DNA of 64,000 nt from an uncultured Microbacterium sp. (GTDB lineage Bacteria > Actinomycetota > Actinomycetes > Actinomycetales > Microbacteriaceae), in NCBI RefSeq assembly GCF_947632095.1, contig NZ_CANROA010000001.1:62001-126000 (forward strand), given 5' to 3'. The notes below the pieces were generated by a model. That model was given only the letters and a program-made list of their open reading frames with translations. It had not been told where the DNA came from and did no database searches. The translations under genes were made by a program, and so were the position numbers. Positions 17,120 to 25,600 of the stretch are shown piece after piece. Every line of letters starts with the position of its first letter. The first letter of the stretch is position 1.

Positions 17120-18852
17120 CAGTGCTCTCCCTCGCTTCCGGCGTCGGTCGTTCTATCGCCCGCGAGGGCTTCGGCACGTTTACGTTCTGCGATCGTTTGG
17201 CGGCGCTCGGCCTCGCCACGGGATCGGGACTTCTTCCCGCCGCCGCGTCCGGCTGCCGGTGCGGCCACGGCGCGGTATTGCGTGCGCGCGTGGTAGACGG
17301 CTCCGAGCGCATCGGGGTCGAGGCCCGACAGTTTGTGCCCGCCCCCGAAGAACTTCGTGCGGGCGAGGATCTGCATGACCGGGTGGGTGAAGATCACGAA
17401 GATGAACACGTCGATGATCGTCGTGAGACCGAGCGTGAAGGCGAAGCCCTTCACTGTTGCATCCGCGAGGATGTACAGCACGACCGCAGCGAGGATGTTG
17501 ATCGACTTGGAGATGTAGATGGTCCGCTTGGCGCGCCCCCATCCGTCTTCCACCGCGCTGGTGATCGACTTTCCGTCTCGCAGCTCGTCTCGTATTCGCT
17601 CGAAGTAGACGATGAACGAGTCGGCGACGAAGCCGATCGAGACGATCAGACCGGCGACACCGGCCAGCGACAGGCGGAAGCCGAGACGCCAGGCGAGGAT
17701 GCAGACGATGATGTAGGTCAGCACGCCCATCACGGCGATCGAGGCGATGATGACTGCGCCGAGTGCACGGTAGCTGACGAGCGAGTACAGGGCGACGAGC
17801 GCCAGGCCGATGAGACCGGCGATCAGACCGATCTGCAGCTGCTGAGTTCCGAGCGTCGCGGAGATGGTCGCCGAGCTCTCGGTCGTGAAGCTCAACGGCA
17901 GCGCGCCGTACTTGAGCTGGTCAGCGAGCGTCTGGGCCGTCTCCTGCGTGAACTGCCCGGAGATGCTCGGCTTGCCGTTGAGGATCTGCGCGTTCATCTG
18001 CGGGGCAGAGATCACCTTGCCGTCGAGGACGAAGGCGAACTGGTCGCGAGGGCTCAGACCCGACAGCTGGTTCTGGAAGAGCCGCTGACTGATCTCGCCG
18101 AAGACCTTCGTGCCGTTCTTGTCGAGCACGAGGTTGACCGTCCACTGACCGTTCTGCTGGTCGCGTCCGCTGGTGGCGTCGTCGATCGCGTCGCCGGTGA
18201 GCTCGGTCGGGCCGAGGATGTACTTGATCGAGTTGGTCTCATCGCACGTGATGAGCGGCTGGTCGGCCGGTGCGTTGGACGGATCGTTCTCGGGGGCGGT
18301 GCAGTCGTAGGCGAGGAACTCGGCCTGGAGCTTCTCCGTCACCCAGGCGAGATCGCTGCCATCGGTCGGATCGGGCGTGGGAACGGCGTTCGCCGTCGCA
18401 TCCGGCGTCGGGTACGGCGTCGCGTTGCCGTCTTCGCCGACGAACTGGTTCGCGGGCTGACCGACGTAGATCACCGAGCGGAACTCGAGCTGTGCGCTCG
18501 CTTCGATGCGCGCTCGGGTCTCGTCATCCGCGGCACCGGGGATCTGGACGACGATGTTGCGTCCGCCCTCGGTCGTGATGTCAGCCTCGGCGACACCCGA
18601 CGCGTCCACGCGCTGACGGATGATGGCCGCAGCCTGGTCGAGCTGCTCCTGCGTCGGGTTCGCACCATCCTCCGTGACTGCACTGAGCACGATCTGCGTC
18701 CCGCCCTGCAGGTCGAGGGCGAGCTCAGGTGTCCAGGAGCTCTTCTTGAACCCGTAGACGCCGAGAGCGTTGATGCCGAACAGAAACGCTGTCACGATGA
18801 CGAGTCCGATGAGGACCTTCCAGGCGTGACGGACTGGAGAGGAAGAAGCCAC
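17119..18852 (-). CDS. secD: Protein translocase subunit SecD
   Basis: 577 residues, six-span RND-type membrane protein. The first span (WKVLIGLVIVTAFLFGINAL) is followed by LALDLQGGTQIVLSA (the P1 entry motif), an extracytoplasmic domain with an acidic insertion (about 135-185), and DQFAFVLDGKVISAPQMN. The transmembrane domain holds AVYHARTQ-proximal segments, GLIVSIGFVADSFIVYFERIRDELRDG and a SecD/F-type GFAFTLGLTTIIDVFIFVIFTHP. The C-terminal tail is basic (GGKKSRSRGEAERRQTIAERKRA). It lies 46 bp after yajC, giving the yajC-secD-secF cluster. Confidence 0.96.
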   Translation of the reverse strand: MASSSPVRHAWKVLIGLVIVTAFLFGINALGVYGFKKSSWTPELALDLQGGTQIVLSAVTEDGANPTQEQLDQAAAIIRQRVDASGVAEADITTEGGRNIVVQIPGAADDETRARIEASAQLEFRSVIYVGQPANQFVGEDGNATPYPTPDATANAVPTPDPTDGSDLAWVTEKLQAEFLAYDCTAPENDPSNAPADQPLITCDETNSIKYILGPTELTGDAIDDATSGRDQQNGQWTVNLVLDKNGTKVFGEISQRLFQNQLSGLSPRDQFAFVLDGKVISAPQMNAQILNGKPSISGQFTQETAQTLADQLKYGALPLSFTTESSATISATLGTQQLQIGLIAGLIGLALVALYSLVSYRALGAVIIASIAVMGVLTYIIVCILAWRLGFRLSLAGVAGLIVSIGFVADSFIVYFERIRDELRDGKSITSAVEDGWGRAKRTIYISKSINILAAVVLYILADATVKGFAFTLGLTTIIDVFIFVIFTHPVMQILARTKFFGGGHKLSGLDPDALGAVYHARTQYRAVAAPAAGRGGGKKSRSRGEAERRQTIAERKRAEALAGDRTTDAGSEGEH

Positions 18853-18898
18853 GTACGTTCAGCTTTCTACGATGATGCGCGAACGGGAGAGGAGAGGT

Positions 18899-19309
18899 TT
18901 ACTTGTCGTCGGCGTTGCGCTCGAGTCGTGCCTGGGTCTCTTCCGGGGTTTCGACGATGACTTCGGGCATGTCCGACAGGGAGGTGCTCTCGGACTCATC
19001 GGCGCTGTCGACCTCGACATCATCCGAGACGGCCTCGTCCTCGACGATGCGGAGGATTGCCTGGCTGTGCACCTCGATGACCGTTCCGGGAGCGATCTCG
19101 ATGTGCGCAGGGCGGTCGAGGTTCTCGGCGTCGTATTCGACGATCGTGCCGTAGATGCCGCCCTGCAGCAGGACCTTTGCACCGGGCACGGACTTCGTGG
19201 CCTTCTCCTCCTGCTCGGCCTTCAGCTGCTTCTGACGCTTGCGCGTGTTGACGAACATGAAGACCAGCAGAACGGCGAGGAGGCCGAAGAGAACGAATTC
19301 CATGGGCAT
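18899..19309 (-). CDS. yajC: Preprotein translocase accessory subunit YajC
   Basis: 136-residue single-span protein of the SecDF-YajC holotranslocon. It begins MPMEFVLFGLLAVLLVFMFVNTRKRQKQLKAE, one membrane helix then a basic segment, followed by the YajC fold (VPGAKVLLQGGIYGTIVEYDAENLDRPAHIEIAPGTVIEVHSQAILRIV). The acidic C-terminal tail is longer than in proteobacteria. ATG 19309 is chosen for the GAAAGG motif 9 nt upstream; the Met two codons later is an alternative. Upstream is ruvB, downstream secD. Confidence 0.92.
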   Translation of the reverse strand: MPMEFVLFGLLAVLLVFMFVNTRKRQKQLKAEQEEKATKSVPGAKVLLQGGIYGTIVEYDAENLDRPAHIEIAPGTVIEVHSQAILRIVEDEAVSDDVEVDSADESESTSLSDMPEVIVETPEETQARLERNADDK

Positions 19310-19379
19310 GGCGGAGAGCCTTTCGGTATGCACGCCGACAGCGCCAGCGCAATGGGGATTCAGGTGAAGTCTTCAGCGA

Positions 19380-20420
19380 TTATAGGTCATCTGCCGATGC
19401 GGCAGCCTCGGGGTGACGCAGCCCGAGGTGCGTGTACGCCTCGGGCATCGCGACGCGCCCGCGGGGCGTGCGGCCGAGGAAACCGATGCGGACGAGGTAG
19501 GGCTCGACGACGCTCTCGACGGTCTCTGCTTCCTCCCCGACGGCGACCGCGAGGGTGCTGAGCCCGACCGGTCCGCCGCGGAAGCGACGTACCAGGGTGT
19601 CGAGCACAGCGCGGTCGAGTCGGTCGAGGCCGATCGGATCCACATCGTAGAGCTCGAGTGCAGCGTTCACCTCGGAGACGGAGGTCGTTCCTCGTTCTCC
19701 GTGCACGAGCGCGTAGTCGCGGACGCGGCGCAGCAGACGGTTGGCGATTCGCGGGGTTCCGCGGGAGCGGCGGGCGATCTCGCTGAGAGCATCCGTCGGG
19801 AGCGTCACACCGAGCACGCCGGCAGAGCGGGAGATCACGTGCTCCAGGTCGCTGTCCTCGTAGAACTCGAGGTGACCGGTGAAGCCGAACCGATCGCGCA
19901 GCGGGTTCGGCAGCAGACCGGATCTCGTTGTGGCTCCGACGAGAGTGAACGGGGCGAGATCCAGAGGGATGCTGGTTGCGCCGGCGCCCTTGCCGACCAT
20001 GATGTCGATGCGGAAGTCCTCCATCGCGAGATAGAGCATCTCCTCCGCGGAGCGCGCCATCCGATGGATCTCGTCGATGAAGAGAACGTCGCCCGGGAGC
20101 AGGCTCGACAGAAGGGCTGCGAGATCACCCGCATGCTGGATGGCCGGGCCGCTGGACAGGCGAAGTGGGCGCTCGCTCTCATGCGCGACGATCATCGCGA
20201 GCGTCGTCTTGCCGAGTCCGGGAGGGCCGGCGAGGAGAATGTGGTCGGGCGGACGATTCTGGATGCGCGCCGCGTCGAGAAGCAGCTGCAGCTGGCCGCG
20301 CACCTTCGGCTGGCCGACGAATTCACCGAGGCTACTCGGGCGCAGGGCTCCTTCGATGGCGAGTTCTGCCTCATCGATGGGTTCGGAGGCATCGCGCAGC
20401 TCATCCACGGGCGGAACCAC
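19380..20420 (-). CDS. ruvB: Holliday junction branch migration ATPase RuvB
   Basis: Hexameric AAA+ motor that drives branch migration with RuvA. The 346 residues include [26 protein letters not shown], Walker [12 protein letters not shown], Walker [10 protein letters not shown], sensor 1 [21 protein letters not shown], the arginine-finger region [19 protein letters not shown], and the C-terminal winged helix ([19 protein letters not shown]). The GTG at 20420 overlaps ruvA by 20 bp; a second in-frame GTG at 20408 (8-bp overlap) is equally plausible and would remove four residues. Confidence 0.96.
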   Translation of the reverse strand: MVPPVDELRDASEPIDEAELAIEGALRPSSLGEFVGQPKVRGQLQLLLDAARIQNRPPDHILLAGPPGLGKTTLAMIVAHESERPLRLSSGPAIQHAGDLAALLSSLLPGDVLFIDEIHRMARSAEEMLYLAMEDFRIDIMVGKGAGATSIPLDLAPFTLVGATTRSGLLPNPLRDRFGFTGHLEFYEDSDLEHVISRSAGVLGVTLPTDALSEIARRSRGTPRIANRLLRRVRDYALVHGERGTTSVSEVNAALELYDVDPIGLDRLDRAVLDTLVRRFRGGPVGLSTLAVAVGEEAETVESVVEPYLVRIGFLGRTPRGRVAMPEAYTHLGLRHPEAAASADDL

Positions 20421-21021
20421 CCTTCGCGGGACCGAGGGATGCGAGGGCCTGGCGCAGCAGAACCGGCACCGAGGCGCGGTCCTCGTCGTTTGCGACCTCG
20501 ATCGTCTGCTCGGCGGCCTCGGCCGCGACCTTCTCGGACCACCCGAGCCCGATGAGAGCAGCGGTCAGTTGGGTGATGACCATGTCGGCTCCGGAAGCCG
20601 GGCGCCCGCTGCCGGGAGTCGGCTCCGGCAGCTTGCCCGCCAACTGTACGACGATGAGCTTCGCGGTCTTCGGACCGATTCCGGAGACGCGGCGGAACGG
20701 CGCATCGTCGTCATCCGTCACGGCGGCGGCGATCTGATCGACGGTGAGATGACCGAGAACGCCGAGGGCGGACTTCGGGCCGACTCCCGTGACGCTGAGC
20801 AGAATCGTGAAGACCTCGAGCTCTGCGGCATCCGTGAATCCGTACAGCGTCATCGCATCTTCGCGCACGATCAGGCTCGTGTGCAGACGCAGCTCGCCGT
20901 CGACGTGCGCCGTGCGTGCGACATCCGCGGGCACGAAGACGAAGAATCCGACGCCGCCGACCTCGATGACGACGTGATCGGCGCCGGAGGACAGCACGGT
21001 GCCGCGCAGGGAGGAGATCAT
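20401..21021 (-). CDS. ruvA: Holliday junction branch migration protein RuvA
   Basis: Tetrameric junction-binding protein that loads RuvB. The 206 residues show [31 protein letters not shown] (OB-fold), the helix-hairpin-helix pair [17 protein letters not shown] and [20 protein letters not shown], and the C-terminal RuvB-binding domain ([24 protein letters not shown]). It starts 18 bp after ruvC. A LexA-like palindrome lies just upstream, inside the last codons of ruvC, which could give ruvAB its own DNA-damage promoter. Confidence 0.96.
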   Translation of the reverse strand: MISSLRGTVLSSGADHVVIEVGGVGFFVFVPADVARTAHVDGELRLHTSLIVREDAMTLYGFTDAAELEVFTILLSVTGVGPKSALGVLGHLTVDQIAAAVTDDDDAPFRRVSGIGPKTAKLIVVQLAGKLPEPTPGSGRPASGADMVITQLTAALIGLGWSEKVAAEAAEQTIEVANDEDRASVPVLLRQALASLGPAKGGSARG

Positions 21022-21039
21022 GCTCTCATCCTATGCGCG

Positions 21040-21615
21040 TCATCGTACGTATGTTCGAGCGACACGCTCCGCGTCTGCCCAGGCCCGCTGCGCCGGAGTC
21101 AGAGCATTCGTGCCGTCCGGTGTTGCCGCACCGCGACGCCAGGCATGGCACAGTGCGATCGCGAGTGCATCGGCGGCGTCGGCCGGCTGCGGAGGGGCAT
21201 CCAGGCGCAGGATGCGGGCGATCATGGCCTGTACCTGCTTCTTGTCCGCCGACCCGTATCCGGTGACCGCAGCCTTGACCTCGCTCGGTGTGTGCGTCGC
21301 GGCCGGGAGCCCCGCTTCGGCCGCGATCAGCAGGGCGACACCGCTGGCTTGGGCGGTGCCCATGACCGTGCTCGTGTTGTGCTGAGCGAAGACGCGCTCG
21401 ACGGCGACAGCATCAGGCCGGTGCTCCGCGAGAACGGCCCGGATGCCCGCGGCGACCCCTGCGAGACGTTCGCCGATCGGGGCGTCGACGGGTGTGCGAA
21501 CCACACCGACATGCACGAGCGTTCCGCGCCGGGCGCGATCGACGTCGACGATCCCGATGCCGCATCGGGTCAGGCCCGGATCGATGCCGAGCACGCGCAG
21601 AGAAGAAGCCGCCAC
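21040..21615 (-). CDS. ruvC: Crossover junction endodeoxyribonuclease RuvC
   Basis: Dimeric Holliday junction resolvase of the RNase H fold. The 191 residues keep the four acidic catalytic residues: [16 protein letters not shown] (first Asp), [13 protein letters not shown] (Glu), and [14 protein letters not shown] (two Asp). The sequence also shows [17 protein letters not shown], the DNA-binding loop. It forms the ruvC-ruvA-ruvB operon after yebC, as in most actinobacteria. Confidence 0.96.
   Translation of the reverse strand: MAASSLRVLGIDPGLTRCGIGIVDVDRARRGTLVHVGVVRTPVDAPIGERLAGVAAGIRAVLAEHRPDAVAVERVFAQHNTSTVMGTAQASGVALLIAAEAGLPAATHTPSEVKAAVTGYGSADKKQVQAMIARILRLDAPPQPADAADALAIALCHAWRRGAATPDGTNALTPAQRAWADAERVARTYVR
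21043..21058 (-). promoter_or_regulatory. LexA-like operator (SOS box) before ruvAB
   Basis: On the minus strand TCGAACATACGTACGA matches the actinobacterial/Gram-positive LexA consensus TCGAAC-N4-GTTCGA at 11 of 12 fixed positions. It lies inside the end of ruvC, 22-37 nt before the ruvA start. The site is read directly; regulation by LexA is inferred. Confidence 0.5.
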
Positions 21616-21674
21616 TCCCCCAGGCTATGCGCCCGGCGGAGCGGCGGCTTCGACGACACTCGGTGCGCGCGTGC

Positions 21675-22433
21675 TTACTCGTCTTCCTCGAGCTCGGCCT
21701 GCACCTCGGGAGTGAGGTCGAAGTTGCTGAAGACGTTCTGCACGTCCTCGCTGTCTTCCAGCGCGTCGATGAGGCGGAAGATCTTGCGCGCCGTGTCGGC
21801 GTCGATCTCGACCTTGAGGTTCGGGACGAACTCGATGTCGGCCGAGTCGTACTCGATGCCGGCATCGACGAGAGCCGAACGGACCGGAACCAGGTCGGTG
21901 GCCTCGGTGATCACCTGGAAGCCCTCGCCGTGCGCCTCGATCTCTTCTGCGCCAGCCTCGAGCGCCGCCATCATGACGTCGTCCTCGGTCGTGCCCTCGC
22001 CGCCCACGACGACGACGCCCTTGCGGCTGAAGTTGTAGGCGACGCTGCCCGGATCGGCAAGCGTCCCGCCGTTGCGGCTGAGGGCGGTGCGCACCTCGGC
22101 CGCCGCACGGTTCTTGTTGTCGGTCAGACACTCGATCATGAGTGCGACACCGTTGGGGCCGTAGCCTTCGTACATGATCGAGGTGTACTCGACAGCTTCG
22201 CCGCCGATTCCCGCACCGCGCTTGATCGCGCGGTCGATGTTGTCCTTGGGGACGGAGGTCTTCTTAGCCTTGAGGACGGCGTCGTAAAGCGTCGGGTTGC
22301 CGGCCAGATCAGCGCCGCCGAGCTTCGCTGCGACCTCGATGTTCTTGATGAGCTTCGCCCACGACTTGGCACGGCGCGAGTCGATGACGGCCTTCTTGTG
22401 CTTCGTCGTGGCCCATTTGGAATGCCCTGCCAT
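21675..22433 (-). CDS. YebC/PmpR family protein (transcription or translation factor)
   Basis: 252 residues of the TACO1/YebC family, once described as DNA-binding regulators and more recently linked to ribosomal processing of difficult peptides. The N-terminus [23 protein letters not shown] is diagnostic. It is followed by [53 protein letters not shown], and the acidic C-terminus [13 protein letters not shown]. It lies immediately upstream of ruvCAB, its usual position. A 116-bp gap separates it from the DUF402 gene. Confidence 0.95.
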   Translation of the reverse strand: MAGHSKWATTKHKKAVIDSRRAKSWAKLIKNIEVAAKLGGADLAGNPTLYDAVLKAKKTSVPKDNIDRAIKRGAGIGGEAVEYTSIMYEGYGPNGVALMIECLTDNKNRAAAEVRTALSRNGGTLADPGSVAYNFSRKGVVVVGGEGTTEDDVMMAALEAGAEEIEAHGEGFQVITEATDLVPVRSALVDAGIEYDSADIEFVPNLKVEIDADTARKIFRLIDALEDSEDVQNVFSNFDLTPEVQAELEEDE

Positions 22434-22549
22434 GTCTGTCTCCCGATCGTCTCGCGCTTTTTGCGCGGTTCAGTCTACGCGCATCGCTGCGTCGTCCAGT
22501 CTAGGAGATTGCGGTGACGCCGTTGGTCTACGGGGTTCGGAGCGCCCGA

Positions 22550-23428
22550 TCATCCCTCCAGGCTGGTGCGGCCCGACCGGGCGCGCGCCGCATCCACGAT
22601 GGCGTTCGCCGGCAGTCGCACCGGGGCGTCCGTCACAGCATCCGGATTCCACGTGTCCCATCCCTCGTCGAGCGGCCACGCGCCTGAGGCGATGACCTCC
22701 CGCGTCGCGTGATCGGCCAGGGTGCGCACGGCCTCCGCCTGCGCGGAGGTGAACCGTCCCTGGTCGACCGCTGCCGCGAGCTCGTCGGCGTCCTTCAGCC
22801 AGACGTCCTCGCTTCCGGGGTGCTCCGCCTCGATCCACAGGTCCAGCACGAGATCTCGTGAGTAGATGCTGGGTGACGTGCCCCCGATTCGCCGGTGCGG
22901 CAGTTCGAGATTCACATACACCCCGGCGGGCGTCCCATCGGGCGCCCGGAAGAACCAGAGCGACCAGGGCTTGCCCGTCGGCGCGACGCGCAGGACGCCC
23001 TGCCCCCTCCAGGTGGTCTCGCGCATCACCCACGGGATGCTGAATCGCTCGTGGACCGGGACGTCCCGTGTGCGGCGACCATCGGCGGGCGCGGACTCCA
23101 AGCGCTCGGATCCCGCCGGGATCCAGATCACCAGGCCGCGCTCATCGTCTCTGACCACGCGGACGGCCTCGACATGTCGCGAGTACTGCCACAGGATCGT
23201 CTCGCCCGGTGTGAACCGCGGGGCGAACGGGGCGCCGGAGGGCACGACGTCCCGCGATCCGGAGATGGGACGCCCCTCCTCGCCGGCGTTCTGCTCGAGC
23301 AGGGCGATCGCCTCGTCGACCGAGACGCTCTCGGAGGAGATCCGCGCCCATCCGTCCCCGCGTCTCCCGATGAGCTCCATGGTCCCACCGCTTGCGCTGA
23401 CGTCCCGGGTTCCGATCGGCGATCTCAT
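22550..23428 (-). CDS. DUF402 domain-containing protein
   Basis: 292 residues. The C-terminal two thirds carry the DUF402 (FomD-like) barrel: GETILWQYSRHVEAVRVVRDD, LWFFRAPDGTPAGVYVNLELP, and the acidic strand SRDLVLDLWIEAEH...DVWLKDADELAAAVDQG. Family members include nucleotide phosphatases (FomD, Ntdp), but the substrate of this one cannot be told from sequence. It follows pdxT by 9 bp on the same strand, so it is probably co-transcribed. The N-terminal roughly 70 residues (AIALLEQNAGEEGRPISGSR) are an extension I cannot assign. Confidence 0.85.
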   Translation of the reverse strand: MRSPIGTRDVSASGGTMELIGRRGDGWARISSESVSVDEAIALLEQNAGEEGRPISGSRDVVPSGAPFAPRFTPGETILWQYSRHVEAVRVVRDDERGLVIWIPAGSERLESAPADGRRTRDVPVHERFSIPWVMRETTWRGQGVLRVAPTGKPWSLWFFRAPDGTPAGVYVNLELPHRRIGGTSPSIYSRDLVLDLWIEAEHPGSEDVWLKDADELAAAVDQGRFTSAQAEAVRTLADHATREVIASGAWPLDEGWDTWNPDAVTDAPVRLPANAIVDAARARSGRTSLEG

Positions 23429-23437
23429 CCCGCCACG

Positions 23438-24037
23438 CTATCGGCTCCGCGCTCGGTACTGCGCCGCGTCGGTGATCAATCGTTCGTGGAAGCGATGTTC
23501 GCCGGAGATTTCCGGGTGGAAAGCCAGCCCGACGATGCTCCCCTGCACGACGGCGACCGCGCGCCCGTCGTCGAGCATCGCGATGGTGCCGGCGCGAGGC
23601 CCGACCGACTCGATCACCGGACCGCGGATGAATGCCGCGTCGACCGGGCGTTCATCGAATCCCGCGACATCCAGCGCCGCCTCGAAAGACTCTGCCTGTC
23701 GACCAAAGGCATTCCTGCGGACGACCACGTCGAGCCCGCCGATAGTCTCCTGACCGTCGACGCCGTCTGCGACGGCATCCGCCAGCATGATGAGGCCCGC
23801 GCATGTGCCGAGCACCGGCATCCCGTCCGCGATCGCGGCGCGGATCGGATGCTGCATCCCGAACTGCCGGGACAGCTTGTCGATGACCGTCGATTCACCG
23901 CCCGGGATGACGAGCCCATCCACCTGCACGAGATCTTCGGGGCGGCGGACCCGGATCGTCTCGGCGCCGAGGGCCGACAGCATCCGCTCGTGCTCGCGGA
24001 CGTCCCCCTGGAGCGCGAGCACGCCGATCATCGTCAT
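23438..24037 (-). CDS. pdxT: Pyridoxal 5'-phosphate synthase glutaminase subunit
   Basis: Class I-type glutaminase that feeds ammonia to PdxS for PLP synthesis. The 199 residues start MTMIGVLALQGDVREHERML. VIPGGESTVIDKL, the nucleophile Cys in GTCAGLIML and the His-Glu pair in GLAFHPEISGE complete the triad. The start ATG forms an ATGA overlap with the stop of the small upstream gene; the ATG two codons in is possible. The overlapping stop is encoded right beside a palindromic repeat, so pdxT translation may be coupled to that gene. Confidence 0.95.
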   Translation of the reverse strand: MTMIGVLALQGDVREHERMLSALGAETIRVRRPEDLVQVDGLVIPGGESTVIDKLSRQFGMQHPIRAAIADGMPVLGTCAGLIMLADAVADGVDGQETIGGLDVVVRRNAFGRQAESFEAALDVAGFDERPVDAAFIRGPVIESVGPRAGTIAMLDDGRAVAVVQGSIVGLAFHPEISGEHRFHERLITDAAQYRARSR

Positions 24038-24498
24038 GCGTTCCGCTCCGCGGAGGTTGTTGCACGCTGCGGAGGCTTCGGGTCGGAAAGTCCGCCACGT
24101 GCAACATCGTCCGCCGTGCGCAACGCCGGCCGCGCCGCGATCACCTCCGGGACTGCGCCCGGCCCGCGCATCGGATGCTTGGCGCAGCGGGGCGACGCCA
24201 CGGCGCGCATCCCCGGTCCGCCGCAGACCTCGCAGAGGGATGCCGTGCGCTCCTGCGCCTCATGGGCCAACCGGCGCGCCCGCGCGCTCACGACGGGGAA
24301 CTCGGCCAGGTACCGCAGGCGCCCGGCCTTCTGCCACACGCCGTGGTTGATCTCGTAGTCGCCGACGAGGGCGACGAGCTCGCGGTGCAGGGCGTTCACC
24401 ACCGGCATCCACCCCACCGGCAGGCGCCACGAGGCATCCGGGGCGAGTGGGATGCGCGCGTCCGCCGTCGCTTGGTCGTCACGGTTCGCGTTGCACAC
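24034..24498 (-). CDS. Small protein with a CxxC...C motif, function unknown
   Basis: A 154-residue reading if the GTG at 24498 is used; the frame stays open to a TTG at 24573, and an ATG lies at 24408. The core LPVGWMPVVNALHRELVALVGDYE...WQKAGRLRYLAEFP...SLCEVCGGPGMRAVASPRCAKH looks like a small cysteine (possibly zinc) module. The last roughly 30 residues, and any extension upstream of 24498, are encoded by two copies of a palindromic repeat, so both ends of the frame contain related peptide (xRTADxVAxGGL). The native ends are therefore uncertain. It sits between pdxS and pdxT, which are normally adjacent. Confidence 0.55.
   Translation of the reverse strand: MCNANRDDQATADARIPLAPDASWRLPVGWMPVVNALHRELVALVGDYEINHGVWQKAGRLRYLAEFPVVSARARRLAHEAQERTASLCEVCGGPGMRAVASPRCAKHPMRGPGAVPEVIAARPALRTADDVARGGLSDPKPPQRATTSAERNA
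24038..24125. repeat. Palindromic repeat, copy A (88 bp)
   Basis: Made of four modules of the form TTGCRCACRGCGGA in the order forward, forward, reverse, reverse, giving one large imperfect palindrome. It begins one base upstream of the pdxT start codon. Copy B lies 362 bp away with the same length and layout; the right halves of the two copies are nearly identical. Confidence 0.75.
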
Positions 24499-24576
24499 GG
24501 CGGAAACTGTTGCAGACAGCGGAGGTCGCGTGCAAAAAAGTCCGCCAGGCGCAACAACGTCCGCTGTGCGCAACGC
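24488..24576. repeat. Palindromic repeat, copy B (89 bp)
   Basis: Same four-module inverted layout as copy A, with arms starting GCGTTGCACACGGCGGA on the left and the matching complement on the right, and an AAAAAA run near the centre. It lies 31 bp past the pdxS stop, overlapping the 5' part of the following small gene. Confidence 0.75.
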
Positions 24577-24607
24577 CGCGGGAGTGCGTCGCGCGATACG
24601 GATGCCG

Positions 24608-25507
24608 TCACCACCCGCGTTCGGACAGGCGATGCGGAGCAGGCAGGTCGGAGACGTTGATGCCGACCATCGCCTCGCCCAGACCGCGCGACACCTCGGC
24701 GATCACGGCAGGATCGTCGAAGAACGTCGTCGCCTTCACGATCGCGGCCGCGCGGGCGGCGGGGTCACCGGATTTGAAGATGCCGGATCCGACGAAGACT
24801 CCGTCTGCTCCGAGCTGCATCATCATGGCGGCATCCGCCGGCGTCGCGACACCGCCGGCGACGAACAGCACGACCGGCAACTCCCCCGTCTCGGCGATCT
24901 CGGCGACGAGGTCGTACGGTGCCTGCAGCTCCTTGGCGGCGACGTACAGCTCGTCCTTCGACAGCGCGCCGAGCGCGGCGATGTCACCGCGGATCTTCCG
25001 GATGTGCTTCATCGCCTCGGAGACGTCGCCGGTGCCGGCCTCTCCCTTGGACCGGATCATCGCCGCACCCTCGTTGATGCGCCGCAGCGCCTCGCCGAGG
25101 TTCGTCGCACCGCATACGAACGGCACCGTGAATCCGTGCTTGTCGATGTGATTGACGTAGTCGGCCGGCGAGAGCACCTCGGACTCGTCGATGTAGTCGA
25201 CGCCGAGCTCCTGCAGAACCTGGGCCTCGACGAAGTGGCCGATGCGCGCCTTCGCCATGACGGGAATCGAGACCGAGGAGATGATGGCGTCGATCATGTC
25301 GGGATCGCTCATGCGCGAGACGCCGCCCTGTGCACGGATATCGGCGGGGACGCGTTCGAGGGCCATGACGGCGACGGCTCCGGCTTCCTCGGCGATCTTC
25401 GCCTGTTCGGCGGTGACGACATCCATGATGACGCCGCCCTTGAGCATCTCGGCGAGACCGCGCTTGACCCGCGGTGAACCGGTGACGGAGGGGACTTCAG
25501 AAACCAT
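24608..25507 (-). CDS. pdxS: Pyridoxal 5'-phosphate synthase lyase subunit
   Basis: TIM-barrel synthase that assembles PLP from ribose 5-phosphate, glyceraldehyde 3-phosphate and ammonia from PdxT. The 299 residues include [31 protein letters not shown], the catalytic lysine regions [17 protein letters not shown] and [13 protein letters not shown], and [29 protein letters not shown]. It is very highly conserved, so identification is certain. It is divergent from the MocR gene across a 93-bp region that holds a short palindrome. Confidence 0.98.
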   Translation of the reverse strand: MVSEVPSVTGSPRVKRGLAEMLKGGVIMDVVTAEQAKIAEEAGAVAVMALERVPADIRAQGGVSRMSDPDMIDAIISSVSIPVMAKARIGHFVEAQVLQELGVDYIDESEVLSPADYVNHIDKHGFTVPFVCGATNLGEALRRINEGAAMIRSKGEAGTGDVSEAMKHIRKIRGDIAALGALSKDELYVAAKELQAPYDLVAEIAETGELPVVLFVAGGVATPADAAMMMQLGADGVFVGSGIFKSGDPAARAAAIVKATTFFDDPAVIAEVSRGLGEAMVGINVSDLPAPHRLSERGW

Positions 25508-25561
25508 GAGCGAACCTTTCGAGCATCCAGAACTTCATTTGACCTAGGCCAGAACATAGCA

Positions 25562-25574
25562 CTGTCCCGGACAG
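25562..25574. promoter_or_regulatory. Candidate operator between pdxS and the MocR gene
   Basis: CTGTCCCGGACAG is a perfect 6+1+6 palindrome in the divergent pdxS / MocR gap, close to CCTAGG and TCTAGA half-elements. MocR/PdxR proteins commonly bind the pdxS-pdxR intergenic region, so this is a candidate site; the actual motif of this regulator is unknown. Confidence 0.4.
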
Positions 25575-25600
25575 GTCTAGAATCTGTTTCGAGAGGTGAC

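Noticed and set aside
17122..18960. 612-codon open frame opposite secD
   Set aside because: Antisense shadow; secD has all its motifs on the other strand.
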